Assembly (NCBI RefSeq): GCF_900177725.1
Contig: NZ_FXAT01000022.1
Span: 1 to 64,000 of the forward strand
Source: Paraburkholderia susongensis
Lineage (GTDB): Bacteria > Pseudomonadota > Gammaproteobacteria > Burkholderiales > Burkholderiaceae
Direction of reading: 5' to 3'
Length of the DNA: 64,000 bases
Every line of letters begins with the position of its first letter. Positions within the stretch are counted from its first letter, which is position 1. Positions 1 to 8,412 of this stretch are shown here, piece by piece. Under the pieces are notes generated by a model. The model was not told the origin of the DNA. It worked only from the letters and a program-made list of their open reading frames with translations, and made no database searches. The translations under genes and the position numbers were made by a program.

Positions 1-596
1 GCGCTGTACGAGAGATCGTTACGCGGGTACACGAACGGCTGGCCGATGCTGTACTTGTACGCCATTGCGACCAGCGTGGGCAGCTTCGCGATCATACGGA
101 CCGCGGATACCTCGCGATGCTGCGGGTTGGTGATGTCGAGCGAGTCGTGATAGAACGCGGACAATGCGCCGACTGCGGCAACCAGAATCGACATCGGGTG
201 CGCATCGCGACGGAAACCGCGGAAGAAGAAGTGCATCTGCTCGTGCACCATCGTGTGCTTCGTGACGGTGTCGACGAACTCGGCTTTCTGCTGCGTATTG
301 GGCAACTCGCCGTTCAGCAGCAAATAGCAGGTTTCGAGGAAGTCGGCGTTCTGCGCGAGGTTGTCGATCGCGTAGCCGCGATACAGCAACTCGCCCTTGT
401 CGCCGTCGATATACGTGATTTCGGAATTGCACGACGCCGTCGACATGAAGCCCGGGTCGTACGTGAATTTGCCGGTCTGGCCGTACAGCTTGCGAATGTC
501 GATGACATCAGGGCCCAACGTGCCCTGATAGATCGGCAGATCGATGGTCTGATCACTGTCGGAGAAACTCAGCGTTGCGTGTGTCTGCGAATTCAT
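1..596 (-). CDS. gltA: Citrate synthase (type II), 5' part; runs off the left edge
   Basis: This is the N-terminal 198 codons of hexameric-type citrate synthase, which condenses acetyl-CoA and oxaloacetate in the TCA cycle. The translation from the ATG at 596 contains the family hallmarks GTLGPDVIDIRKLY, TYDPGFMSTASCNSEITYID, GDKGELLYRGY and HEQMHFFFRGFRRDAHPMS. The start is supported by an AAAGGA Shine-Dalgarno (about 603-609) and by homologous N-termini. The catalytic C-terminal half lies outside the window. The next gene upstream is divergent, so here gltA is the first gene of its transcript; the usual betaproteobacterial sdhCDAB-E-gltA arrangement is not seen. It may be a second citrate synthase copy (inference). 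Confidence 0.93.
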   Translation of the reverse strand, partial: MNSQTHATLSFSDSDQTIDLPIYQGTLGPDVIDIRKLYGQTGKFTYDPGFMSTASCNSEITYIDGDKGELLYRGYAIDNLAQNADFLETCYLLLNGELPNTQQKAEFVDTVTKHTMVHEQMHFFFRGFRRDAHPMSILVAAVGALSAFYHDSLDITNPQHREVSAVRMIAKLPTLVAMAYKYSIGQPFVYPRNDLSYS

Positions 597-1026
597 CTGG
601 ATCGTCCTTTTGCTTTGATACCGTACGTGCCGGCATGCATGATAGCCGTACGCCGCGGCGCGATCTCGACGCGCTGCCTGAGGTACGGGCATGCTCAGCC
701 CCGCCCCGCATTCTACGGGTCGGCGCCGCGTTGATTGCGACGATTGATTGCAACAATCCATCTCGGTGCGCGCAACACTCGTTGCGTGCACGCCTTCTGC
801 GAATCATTGGCGCAGCCTGCGCGTGCCTCTTTTTTCGACACACATTACACATATCAGCGCGTTGCTAGCCAAATGAAAGTCGGCGCAACCGCTGCAACAA
901 TGTTTTGCGGCAAGCGGACTGCGCCGGCCCACATCCATCTGCGATACTCGATCCACGCTTTGATGTTACGGCCCGCGCCATCCGATGCGGGCTCTTTTGA
1001 TCAAACAGAAAAACAGGAAGGACCCG
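597..1026. other. 430-bp divergent intergenic region between gltA and a small gene
   Basis: No convincing gene lies here. The segment must hold the gltA promoter (minus strand) and the promoter of the small plus-strand gene at 1027. The only clear structure is a terminator-like hairpin just ahead of the plus-strand gene (listed separately). Confidence 0.6.
971..998 (+). terminator. Terminator-like hairpin in the leader of the 1027 gene
   Basis: GCCCGC (971-976) pairs with GCGGGC (987-992) around a 10-nt loop and is followed directly by TCTTTT (993-998). It ends 28 bases before the ATG at 1027 and ahead of the Shine-Dalgarno AGGAAGG. It may end a short upstream RNA or act as an attenuator of the downstream gene. 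Confidence 0.5.
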
Positions 1027-1428
1027 ATGAATGCTTCTCTCGAAACGCTGTTTCCGGATCACGTCCATACGGAAGACAACACCGTCACCGCGCTCAATCA
1101 TCAGGACATCGTCGTTGCGTTGTCGGCGGCACTGAAGGCGCAGAACGTCGCGGTGCTGCACATGCTCTATCCGCGCACCGACGCGCGCACGCACCTCAGT
1201 CTCGATACGCTCGTCAACGTGCTGCACGGCCACGGCCTGCATGAAGTCGCCGATCTCGTCGCGCAGGAAGCGCACTATCTGCTGTTCAAGGATCCGGCGA
1301 AAGCATGGAAAGTGTTCCATGAAATTCGCAACGACTCACTCGCGATCGGCGTGCATCTGTATTACCACGGGGTGGTCGGCGAAGCGGCCGAACGCGCGCT
1401 CGACAAGGACGCGCATCGCAAGGCTTGA
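1027..1428 (+). CDS. Small conserved hypothetical protein (133 aa)
   Basis: The reading frame starts at ATG 1027 with Shine-Dalgarno AGGAAGG at a good distance and has typical high-GC codon use. The protein is soluble, without signal peptide or membrane segment, mostly helical and rich in His and Leu (for example HMLYPRTDARTHLSLDTLVNVLHGHGLHEVAD). I do not recognise a family and see no catalytic motif. The 5' leader carries a terminator-like hairpin, so expression may be conditional. A strong hairpin between this gene and the convergent hydrolase separates the two. Confidence 0.7.
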   Translation: MNASLETLFPDHVHTEDNTVTALNHQDIVVALSAALKAQNVAVLHMLYPRTDARTHLSLDTLVNVLHGHGLHEVADLVAQEAHYLLFKDPAKAWKVFHEIRNDSLAIGVHLYYHGVVGEAAERALDKDAHRKA

Positions 1429-1435
1429 GGCCTGA

Positions 1436-1472
1436 ACGGGCGATCGGCGGCGCGCGCCTGCCGATCTCCCGT
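1436..1472. terminator. Bidirectional terminator hairpin between convergent genes
   Basis: Bases 1436-1448 and 1460-1472 form a stem of about 12 bp (ACGGG, one C/T mismatch, then GATCGGC against GCCGATC) with an 11-nt loop. It lies exactly between the stop at 1428 (plus strand) and the stop at 1483 (minus strand). Confidence 0.6.
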
Positions 1473-1482
1473 GCTGTTTCCG

Positions 1483-2364
1483 CTACATCCTCACTGCGCG
1501 CGTATCACCCTCAATGAACGCCTCGATGAACTCGTCGATGTAGCGATTGAACGCGGACGGATGCGCGAGGTTCATACCGTGCGACGCGCCGCGCACCGTC
1601 TGGCGGCGCGCATCGGGCAGCCACCCTTGCAGTGCGGTCACGGTGCGCCGGAACATATCGGGGCTCTTTTCGCCGTCGATCAATAGCACCGGGCAGCGCA
1701 CCTCGGCCGCTTCTTCCGGCACATACGCAGGCAACGGATCGCGGAATTGCCTTGCGAGCGTGTGCGCGTTGTCGGTGGCCATGCGCCGGAAACCCGGCGT
1801 GCTCATCGCCCAGAAACCGGGGCGACTCACCGAATCGACGAACAGTTGCAAGCCTGCTTCCACTTCGCCCGTTTCGATCAGTTGCGCCGCTTTCGCGCGC
1901 AGCGCGTTGACCGTTTCCGGCAGACGCGCGGGCGCACGCCCTGCGATCTGCAACGGGCCGCCCGGATCGGCGAGCATGAGCGTGCGCACGCGTTCGGGAT
2001 GGCGTCGCGCGAAATGAAACGCCACGCAGCCGCCGCGTGAATGCCCGACCACGTGCGCCGGCCCCGCGCCGAAACGGTCGATGAATTCCGCGACTTCGTC
2101 CGCGTGCTCGCTCCAGCTGAACGGCAGGTCCTGCCCTGTGTCGGTCACCGGCCAGTAGTGCGTGAGGCTCACCGCAACGCAGCGATAGCGCTTCGACAGA
2201 CCCGCGAGCTGCGGTTGCCAGTAGCGGTAATCACAGAGCGAGCCGTGCACGAACAGCAGCAGTTCGCCCTCGCCCGCCTCGACGTAGGGCATGCGCAAAC
2301 CGTTATGCAGTTCGATGAAAAGTGACGATGACGACGGGGACGCAGCGGAAACAGATTGATTCAC
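1483..2364 (-). CDS. Alpha/beta-hydrolase fold protein
   Basis: A predicted serine hydrolase of about 290 aa. Family features in order: oxyanion-hole motif FVHGSLCDYRYW, nucleophile elbow GHSRGG, acid-containing strand VLLIDGEKSP, and catalytic His in GASHGMN. The substrate cannot be read from the sequence. The start is uncertain: the open frame extends to a GTG at 2478, seven bases after the MreB-like stop, but its first 40 residues look non-coding. GTG 2364 leads directly into SSLFIELHNGLRMPYVEAGEGE, the usual start of the fold. Neither has a strong Shine-Dalgarno. It lies downstream of the MreB paralogue on the same strand and may be cotranscribed. Confidence 0.82.
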   Translation of the reverse strand: MNQSVSAASPSSSSLFIELHNGLRMPYVEAGEGELLLFVHGSLCDYRYWQPQLAGLSKRYRCVAVSLTHYWPVTDTGQDLPFSWSEHADEVAEFIDRFGAGPAHVVGHSRGGCVAFHFARRHPERVRTLMLADPGGPLQIAGRAPARLPETVNALRAKAAQLIETGEVEAGLQLFVDSVSRPGFWAMSTPGFRRMATDNAHTLARQFRDPLPAYVPEEAAEVRCPVLLIDGEKSPDMFRRTVTALQGWLPDARRQTVRGASHGMNLAHPSAFNRYIDEFIEAFIEGDTRAVRM

Positions 2365-2485
2365 GAGTGGTTCACGGACAGCGTGGCGACACGCAATTTC
2401 GGCGGCGCCGGCAAAAAAAAGCATTGGAAAAGAAGCGCGTCGACGTCCCTGAAAGTGGGACGCGAAGCGTATTGTCACATATCAC

Positions 2486-3538
2486 TCACTCGTATCCGGC
2501 TTCGCCGAGCAACCCAGCCGCGGCCGCCACGCCCGCGCCGCGCACCGCGCAGGTCAGCGGCTCCTCGGCGACATGCACGTCCAGACCGATTTCATCGGTG
2601 AGACGCCGCCCGAGGTTGCCGAGCAACGCGCCGCCGCCCGTCAGCACGATGCCGTTGTGCGCAATGTCCGTGACCAGTTCGGCCGGCGCCAGTTCGAGCC
2701 CGCGCTTGACCGCACCGATCACCTGCCGCAGCGGCCCCTCGATCGCCTCGGCGATATCGCGGTTGCTCAGTTGCACCGTGCGCGGCAAGCCGTCGTCGAC
2801 GCTGCGGCCGGTCGCGTTCATCTGCTCGAGCGGCACATCGTGCACGGCCGAGCCGATGCGCTTCTTCACATGCTCGGCGGTCTGCTCGCCGAGCAGCACG
2901 CCGTACAGATTGCGCACGTAGCTGACGATCGCCGCGTCGAAATTGTCGCCGCCGACGCGCACCGAGCCGCTATAGACGGTGCCGCCGAGCGCGATCACGC
3001 CGACTTCGGTCGTGCCGCCGCCGATGTCGACCACCATCGAGCCGGTCGCGTCGCACACCGGCAGGCCCGCGCCGAGCGCCGACGCGAGCGATTCGCCGAT
3101 CAGGCTGACCCGCCACGCGCCTGCCGCCCCGGCGGCCTCGCGGATCGCGCGCCGCTCGACCTGAGTCGCCCCGTCGGGTACGCACACCGTAAAAGCGGCG
3201 CGCCGGGTCAACAGCGAACGCGGGCGCGCCATGTCGACGAATTGCCGGATCATGTGTTCGGCGGCGGAGAAGTCGGCGATCACGCCGTGGCGCATCGGCC
3301 GCACCGCCTCGAGATTGCGCGGCGTGCGGCCGAGCAGCTGGCGCGCCTCGGTGCCGACCGCGGCAATGCGTTTCGGCCCGCTCGCGGGCTCTTTCTGGAA
3401 GCACACGACGGACGGCTGGTTCAGCACGATGCCGCCGCCGTCGGTATAGATAAGGGTGTTGGCCGTGCCGAGATCCACCGCCACGCAATGGCGGAACAGT
3501 CGCTCGAAGAGCGGATGATGCGGCGTCGGTCTGGCCAT
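2486..3538 (-). CDS. MreB/actin-like ATPase, second paralogue
   Basis: A 350-aa protein of the MreB family, bacterial actins that form membrane-associated filaments. The actin/Hsp70 nucleotide-binding motifs are visible: phosphate-1 loop VAVDLGTANTLIY near the N-terminus, phosphate-2 loop VVDIGGGTTEVGVIALGG in the middle, and adenosine motif IVLTGGGALLGNL near the C-terminus. The true mreB sits in an mreBCD-mrdAB operon, whereas this copy has no cell-shape neighbours. Its C-terminus (EAGYE) and the N-terminus MARPTPHHPLFERLFRHC are divergent. It is probably the accessory MreB paralogue seen in several Burkholderiales; its role is unknown. Confidence 0.9.
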   Translation of the reverse strand: MARPTPHHPLFERLFRHCVAVDLGTANTLIYTDGGGIVLNQPSVVCFQKEPASGPKRIAAVGTEARQLLGRTPRNLEAVRPMRHGVIADFSAAEHMIRQFVDMARPRSLLTRRAAFTVCVPDGATQVERRAIREAAGAAGAWRVSLIGESLASALGAGLPVCDATGSMVVDIGGGTTEVGVIALGGTVYSGSVRVGGDNFDAAIVSYVRNLYGVLLGEQTAEHVKKRIGSAVHDVPLEQMNATGRSVDDGLPRTVQLSNRDIAEAIEGPLRQVIGAVKRGLELAPAELVTDIAHNGIVLTGGGALLGNLGRRLTDEIGLDVHVAEEPLTCAVRGAGVAAAAGLLGEAGYE

Positions 3539-3723
3539 AAACGGGCTCTGATATGTCGTTATCCGCCGTCTTGGGCGGTCTGGAAATGCGCCCCCGGTAC
3601 TTAACCGCCCGCCACGCCCGGCTGGGCGTTGCGCTGGCGCGCGGCGGTCGTGATTTTCAAGCCAATCCCCCTATAACGGCAAGCGGATCGGAATCTTTAG
3701 GGCCACTTTCCAGCGCGGCTGTG

Positions 3724-4395
3724 TCAATCGCGCGACACCGCGCCGAGCGCGCGTTGCAGCGCGGCACGGCCGAGTGCGACGCCGTCGGCGGTGATCGTGT
3801 GGCCGACGCCGGGCAGCGCGTAGGCGTCGACCGGGTAGCCGGCCTGGCTGAAGGCGTCGGCGGCGTATTCGAGTTCGCGCACCGGGATCACGTCGTCGTC
3901 CTCACCGTGGATCAGCGTGAGCGGCGTGTCGCGCCGCCCGCCACTCTGGACGGCGATGGCCGACGCGAGCCGCCCCGAGTAGGCCACGACCGCCGCCGCG
4001 CCCTCCGCGCTGGTCGCGACATGATGCAGCGCCATGATCGAACCTTGCGAAAAGCCGACGAGAGCAAGCCGCTCGAAAGACAACTGATAGCGCGCGAGTT
4101 CGGCGTCCAGCATGCGGCGCAGCGCCGGATACGCAGCGGCGACGCGCCCCGTGCGGTTCGCCTCGGTGACGTCGCTCAGGCTGAACCACTGACGGCCGCC
4201 GAAGCCGCCGTCGAACGGATCGGTGCCGTCGAGCGACACGAACGCCGCATCGGGCAGGCTCTCGCTCCAGATATCCGCGAGCGGCATCAGATCGCGCGCA
4301 TTGCTGCCGACGCCGTGCATCAGCGCGACGAGACTCGTCGCAGGCGCGTTCACCGGCGCGCGCCGCCAGCCGTGTTCGAATTGCTCCCAGGTCAT
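3724..4395 (-). CDS. Phospholipase/carboxylesterase-family esterase (YpfH-like)
   Basis: A 223-aa cytosolic serine esterase of the acyl-protein thioesterase/YpfH group. Visible features are LMHGVGSNARDLMPLA (oxyanion region), nucleophile motif LVGFSQGSIMALH, acid region LIHGEDDDVIPV and catalytic His in LPGVGHTI. ATG 4395 is preceded by AAAAGGAAACGACC, a good Shine-Dalgarno; the longer open frame to 4461 has none. The substrate is unknown. No operon partner is evident. Confidence 0.88.
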   Translation of the reverse strand: MTWEQFEHGWRRAPVNAPATSLVALMHGVGSNARDLMPLADIWSESLPDAAFVSLDGTDPFDGGFGGRQWFSLSDVTEANRTGRVAAAYPALRRMLDAELARYQLSFERLALVGFSQGSIMALHHVATSAEGAAAVVAYSGRLASAIAVQSGGRRDTPLTLIHGEDDDVIPVRELEYAADAFSQAGYPVDAYALPGVGHTITADGVALGRAALQRALGAVSRD

Positions 4396-4866
4396 GGTCG
4401 TTTCCTTTTCTCGGTTGATTCGTGGTTTTGGGGGTGTAAGTGTTGCACGTGGTTGTTGCACGCTCGGGCGCCGCGTGCGGGCTTAGGCGCGAGCATACGC
4501 TGCGGGGTTGGTTCGCGCGGTTGTAAGCCGGCATATCGGCGGCGATGACAAGGATGGCTCCATAACTCGGATCGCGGCGCTTCCGAAGCCGCGCGCAGAA
4601 CTTGTCGTAATCGAGCGCTGTACGCTTAGGACGCTGGCGCATGATGTACTCGTAGGACTGATCTGCTGCAGAAATCCTGTAATGAGCGCAATGAATGCGA
4701 TGCAGAAGCCCGCCGTCAGTACCGCCCCACCCGGCCATACCGCGAGGTAGTCGAACCAGACCAAGCCCGTGAGGTCCAGCAGCCCGTCAGGGGCGTGGTG
4801 AACCGGTGTTTTTTGGGATGTTGTTCTGTTGCACAATCGCGCCTGGTCAATTGGCTGTGAGGCGCG
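4396..4866. other. 470-bp region without a supported gene
   Basis: Base composition drops relative to the flanks. A minus-strand stretch (about 4660-4770) could encode a hydrophobic helix, but no start, Shine-Dalgarno or intact frame goes with it. It may be debris of a small membrane gene next to the toxin locus. Confidence 0.4.
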
Positions 4867-5685
4867 ATGTTGTCGCTTTCGTTGGGTTCTCATCACGGTG
4901 TCCGTGAAGGGCAGCACGGACATCTCTTCTGGCGGAGCGTTCGCAAATCGATCTACCTTCACATCCGGTCGCCCCGCATGTTCGATGTGGACCAGTGGTT
5001 TCATTTTGCATTGCCGGCGAGCGTACCCCGCGAGGCGCACGACGATCTGGTAGAGGGCATGAAAGAAGCCCGCGTAGCGTGGCTGCGACATGCCCCGTCC
5101 ATGCTGCTGTCCCACCAGTCCTATGAGTTGCGCAACGTGCTCGGGAAAAGCGACAACATCTTTCACATGAACAGGATGGACAACCATCAGGTCGCCAAGG
5201 CCCTGTACAACGAAGTAAAGGACGGCAATCTGCTTTTTGTGCCCGAGAAGGACGATATGCGCAAGTGCGTGGAGGCGATACGAAAGCAGCGCGAAAAAGC
5301 TTTCCGGCTAGTCCCTGCGCGTACGCAACAACCGGCCGACGCGGACATAACAAGGGTGCTCTACGGCAACGGCCCGCACGTGCCTCAAAATCTCGACACA
5401 CCATCGTATTATTCCCCCATTGTGGGTGCGCTCAGTGACGCGCAGCCGTTTGACTATCGGCCGGCCATGCCTGACGGCAACGCAGAGGAACTGGCTGCAA
5501 GTACGAACAATCCGAACTACGCGGCGAAGATGCTAGGGTATGACCGCAAGACTTTCGGCGATATCCTGCATAAATTCAAGCCACGCAATGGCTTGGGGCC
5601 TGCAGATAACGTTATCTGGCACGATAACGGTGACGTGTACTTCAAAGGCAATTATGTCGGCAATTTTCATGACTGGGCAGACTGA
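4867..5685 (+). CDS. Candidate antibacterial toxin/effector (unclassified)
   Basis: A 272-aa protein of two apparent parts. Residues 38-190 (from MFDVDQWFHFALPAS) resemble an N-terminal adaptor-like region seen with polymorphic toxins; this is a recollection, not a search result. A compact C-terminal part (LGYDRKTFGDILHKFK, then DNVIWHDNGDVYFKGNYVG and a final HDWAD) has the look of a small toxin domain. No signal peptide is visible. ATG 4867 has a GTGAGG Shine-Dalgarno; ATG 4978 is an alternative without one. Ten bases downstream begins a DUF4279-like gene, the usual position for an immunity gene. The GC content is lower than in neighbours, which suggests acquisition. The activity cannot be named. 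Confidence 0.6.
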   Translation: MLSLSLGSHHGVREGQHGHLFWRSVRKSIYLHIRSPRMFDVDQWFHFALPASVPREAHDDLVEGMKEARVAWLRHAPSMLLSHQSYELRNVLGKSDNIFHMNRMDNHQVAKALYNEVKDGNLLFVPEKDDMRKCVEAIRKQREKAFRLVPARTQQPADADITRVLYGNGPHVPQNLDTPSYYSPIVGALSDAQPFDYRPAMPDGNAEELAASTNNPNYAAKMLGYDRKTFGDILHKFKPRNGLGPADNVIWHDNGDVYFKGNYVGNFHDWAD

Positions 5686-5695
5686 GGCGGCATTG

Positions 5696-6112
5696 ATGAC
5701 AGGTTATCAACGCGCACATGCAACGTTTTACATTTCTGGCGACGCACTGGTGCCGTCGTTTTGGTCAGAATACTTCGGCATCGAGCCGGATATTGCGATT
5801 ACTAAAGGCGAGCCGTTTACAACGCCGTCCGGGCGACCAAGCCGCGTTCCCGGTCGCGTTGGGCTTTGGGGAGTGGAAAGTAAATCCGCTGTTCGCAGTG
5901 ATTCCCTTGAGCCTCATCTACGCTACCTCATTGAATACCTTAATCTTCCACGCTCGGACCTTCGCCAATTACTAGCGGAGAAACACACCCACATGCGCTT
6001 CTTCTGCTACTGGGACAACGAAACTGGGAATCGCGTGCCTGATGTACCGGACGATATTCGTACCATCATGGAGGCAATGGGGGGCACAATTGAGATTGAC
6101 GAGTACCGTTAA
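5696..6112 (+). CDS. DUF4279-like protein, candidate immunity protein
   Basis: A 138-aa protein with the DUF4279 pattern: FYISGDALVPSFWSEYFGIEPDIAITKGEPF, then GLWGVESKSAVRSDSLEPHLRYLIEYL, then a hydrophobic strand FFCYW and an acidic C-terminus. DUF4279 proteins are soluble, and some sit beside toxin genes. ATG 5696 lies 10 bp after the stop of the candidate toxin, implying one transcript. The tight coupling and shared lower GC point to a toxin-immunity pair. That function is inferred from context only. Confidence 0.65.
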   Translation: MTGYQRAHATFYISGDALVPSFWSEYFGIEPDIAITKGEPFTTPSGRPSRVPGRVGLWGVESKSAVRSDSLEPHLRYLIEYLNLPRSDLRQLLAEKHTHMRFFCYWDNETGNRVPDVPDDIRTIMEAMGGTIEIDEYR

Positions 6113-6200
6113 CAGCGCACACGTGACCACACCTACGCTGCACCACGCGCAGCAGCGCCCCACCGTGTCTGCGGCGAAGAACATCAGTTAGTTCCATGCT

Positions 6201-6485
6201 ATGTCCATACACCGCGACATAGCATGTCGCGGTTCGCCTGGCAATGCCCAACTGCTATATGGAACGACCTCTATTTGGAATGGTGCTGAGATCCCTGTCG
6301 GCCAGCGAGTAGTCATGTGTCGCGCCATCAAGAAAAAGTACGACGCGATCTTTCGACTAGATGACCCAGAAGCCATGTGCAATTTCGTCTTTACCCTTGC
6401 AAAGCGAAACGCAGAAGTCCTTCGATTTTTCACAACCCTTTTCGAAACTCGCGTCGTCAACTCGTGCTGCGTCCACCGCCATTGA
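6201..6485 (+). CDS. Hypothetical ORF or gene remnant (94 aa)
   Basis: An open frame in the AT-richer patch after the DUF4279 gene. The middle (PVGQRVVMCRAIKKKYDAIFRLDDPEAMCNFVFTLAKRN) has a protein-like composition, but the end (NSCCVHRH) and the lack of a clear Shine-Dalgarno suggest a truncated gene. No family is recognised. It may be a leftover of a further immunity-type gene. Confidence 0.3.
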   Translation: MSIHRDIACRGSPGNAQLLYGTTSIWNGAEIPVGQRVVMCRAIKKKYDAIFRLDDPEAMCNFVFTLAKRNAEVLRFFTTLFETRVVNSCCVHRH

Positions 6486-6830
6486 CTCGCCAATGACACC
6501 CGGGGCCAGTAAAAACAATTCAATCTGCTTTCATGGGGAATGCGTCTGGTCAGTACCCCGCAATTGCACTGCAAAATAAAACTGATAATCCGTCCAGTTA
6601 TCGACTGAATGGATTATCTGTCACACCCCTGAATGGAAAGTCGGGCCTGATCTGTCCCGACGTAAAAGTGACAGTATTGGATGAATGATCCGTCACGCTG
6701 TTTTCGTAGACGGGGTATGCTGTTTCCCTCGTCGCGCCGTGCGGGGAATTGTGGGGGAACGGATTTCCCCACGTCAACAACGCTGCTCCCAGGCCTGTTC
6801 CCCACAGTCATACCAACACAGGGAAAATCC

Positions 6831-8384
6831 GTGCAAAGCCAAGCCACACAACCGCCTCCACTTGAAGGAGGCAAGCTGGTCCTTGCGACCTTCGCGGTCG
6901 CGCTCGCCACGTTCATGAACGTGCTGGACACCTCGATCGCGAACGTCGCCATCCCCACTATTTCAGGCAACCTCGGCGTCTCGGTCGACGAAGGCACGTG
7001 GGTCATCACCGTGTTCGCGGCCGCCAACGCCGTGTCGATTCCGCTGACCGGCTGGCTCACGCAACGCATCGGCCAGGTGAAGCTGTTCGTCGGCGCGATC
7101 CTCGCGTTCGTGCTCGCGTCGTGGCTGTGCGGCGTCGCGCCGACGCTGCCGATCCTGCTGCTCGCGCGGGTTTTCCAGGGCGCGGTGGCCGGTCCGCTGA
7201 TTCCGCTCTCGCAAGCCATCCTGCTCGGTTCGTATCCCAAGGAGAAAGCATCCACCGCGCTCGCGCTGTGGGCGATGACCGCGACTGTCGGCCCGATTGC
7301 CGGCCCCGCGCTCGGCGGCTGGATCACGGATAGCTATAGCTGGTCGTGGATCTTCTACATCAATATTCCGGTCGGTCTGTTCGCGGCGGGCGTCACGTGG
7401 ATGATCTACCGCACCCGCGAATCGCCCACGCGCAAACCGCCGATCGACGTGGTCGGCCTCGGCCTGCTCATCACGTGGGTCGCATCGCTGCAGATCATGC
7501 TCGACAAGGGCAAGGACCTCGACTGGTTCTCGTCGCCGGTGATCTCGATTCTCGGCCTCGTCGCGCTGATCAGCTTCGCGTTCTTCCTCGTGTGGGAACT
7601 GACCGCGGAACATCCGATCGTCGATCTGCGCCTCTTCCAGCAGCGCAACTTCCTCGGCGGCACGATTGCGATTTCGGTCGCGTACGGCGTGTTTTTCGGC
7701 AACCTCGTGCTGCTGCCGCAATGGATGCAGGAGTACTTGAACTACCGCTCCGTCGACGCCGGGCTGGTCACCGCGCCGCTCGGCATCTTCGCGGTGATCC
7801 TCGCGCCGGTGATGGGCCGCGTGCTGCCGCGCTCGGATGCGCGCGTGATCTCGACGCTCGCGTTCGTCGGCTTCGCGATCGTGTTCTACATGCGCTCGAA
7901 ATACGTGGTCGAGATCGACACGTGGCACCTCGTGCTGCCGACGCTACTGCAAGGCATTCCGATGGCGCTGTTCTTCGTGCCGCTCACGTCGATCATCCTG
8001 TCGGGCCAGCCGCCTAGCCGGATTCCGGCGGCGGCCGGTTTGTCGAATTTCGTACGCGTGTTCTGCGGCGCGGTGGGCACCTCGCTCGCGGGCACGGCGT
8101 GGAACAACCGCACGGTGCTCCATCACGTGCGGCTCACGGAGCAGGCCTCGATCGACAACCCGGCGTTCGCGCAGCAAATCGACACGACGCAGTCGCTGCT
8201 GCATCTGAATACGCAATCGGCGCATGCGCTGTTCGATTTCACCGTGAACACGCAGGCGGCGATGATGGGCCTGAACGACATCTTCTTTATCTCGGCGGTC
8301 ATCTTCGTGGTCATCATTCCGCTGATCTGGATCACCCGGCCGGCCAAGGGCGGTGGTGGAGCGGATGCGGCGGGAGCGCATTGA
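6831..8384 (+). CDS. DHA2-family MFS multidrug exporter (EmrB-like)
   Basis: An inner-membrane drug/proton antiporter of about 517 aa with 14 predicted helices. Family motifs: ATFMNVLDTSIANVAIPTI in helix 1, TGWLTQRIGQVKLF (motif A region), RVFQGAVAGPLIPLSQA, and ATVGPIAGPALGGWI (motif C, antiporter signature). Residues resume normal EmrB similarity at LEGGKLVLATFAVALATF. GTG 6831 with GGGAAAA upstream is therefore preferred over the ATG at 6681, which would add 50 unrelated residues. The usual EmrA membrane-fusion partner and outer-membrane channel are not adjacent. A convergent AraC regulator follows. Confidence 0.9.
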   Translation: MQSQATQPPPLEGGKLVLATFAVALATFMNVLDTSIANVAIPTISGNLGVSVDEGTWVITVFAAANAVSIPLTGWLTQRIGQVKLFVGAILAFVLASWLCGVAPTLPILLLARVFQGAVAGPLIPLSQAILLGSYPKEKASTALALWAMTATVGPIAGPALGGWITDSYSWSWIFYINIPVGLFAAGVTWMIYRTRESPTRKPPIDVVGLGLLITWVASLQIMLDKGKDLDWFSSPVISILGLVALISFAFFLVWELTAEHPIVDLRLFQQRNFLGGTIAISVAYGVFFGNLVLLPQWMQEYLNYRSVDAGLVTAPLGIFAVILAPVMGRVLPRSDARVISTLAFVGFAIVFYMRSKYVVEIDTWHLVLPTLLQGIPMALFFVPLTSIILSGQPPSRIPAAAGLSNFVRVFCGAVGTSLAGTAWNNRTVLHHVRLTEQASIDNPAFAQQIDTTQSLLHLNTQSAHALFDFTVNTQAAMMGLNDIFFISAVIFVVIIPLIWITRPAKGGGGADAAGAH

Positions 8385-8412
8385 GGCGGGAGTGCGAGGG
8401 CGGCGACGCCGG

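Noticed and set aside
4483..5187. 234-codon minus-strand frame opposite the candidate toxin
   Set aside because: No Shine-Dalgarno, mixed composition, and it overlaps a better-supported plus-strand gene. Only its hydrophobic piece is mentioned as possible debris.
6681..6830. N-terminal extension of the EmrB-like transporter from ATG 6681
   Set aside because: The extra 50 residues are unlike any transporter N-terminus. GTG 6831 with a Shine-Dalgarno leads directly into conserved sequence.
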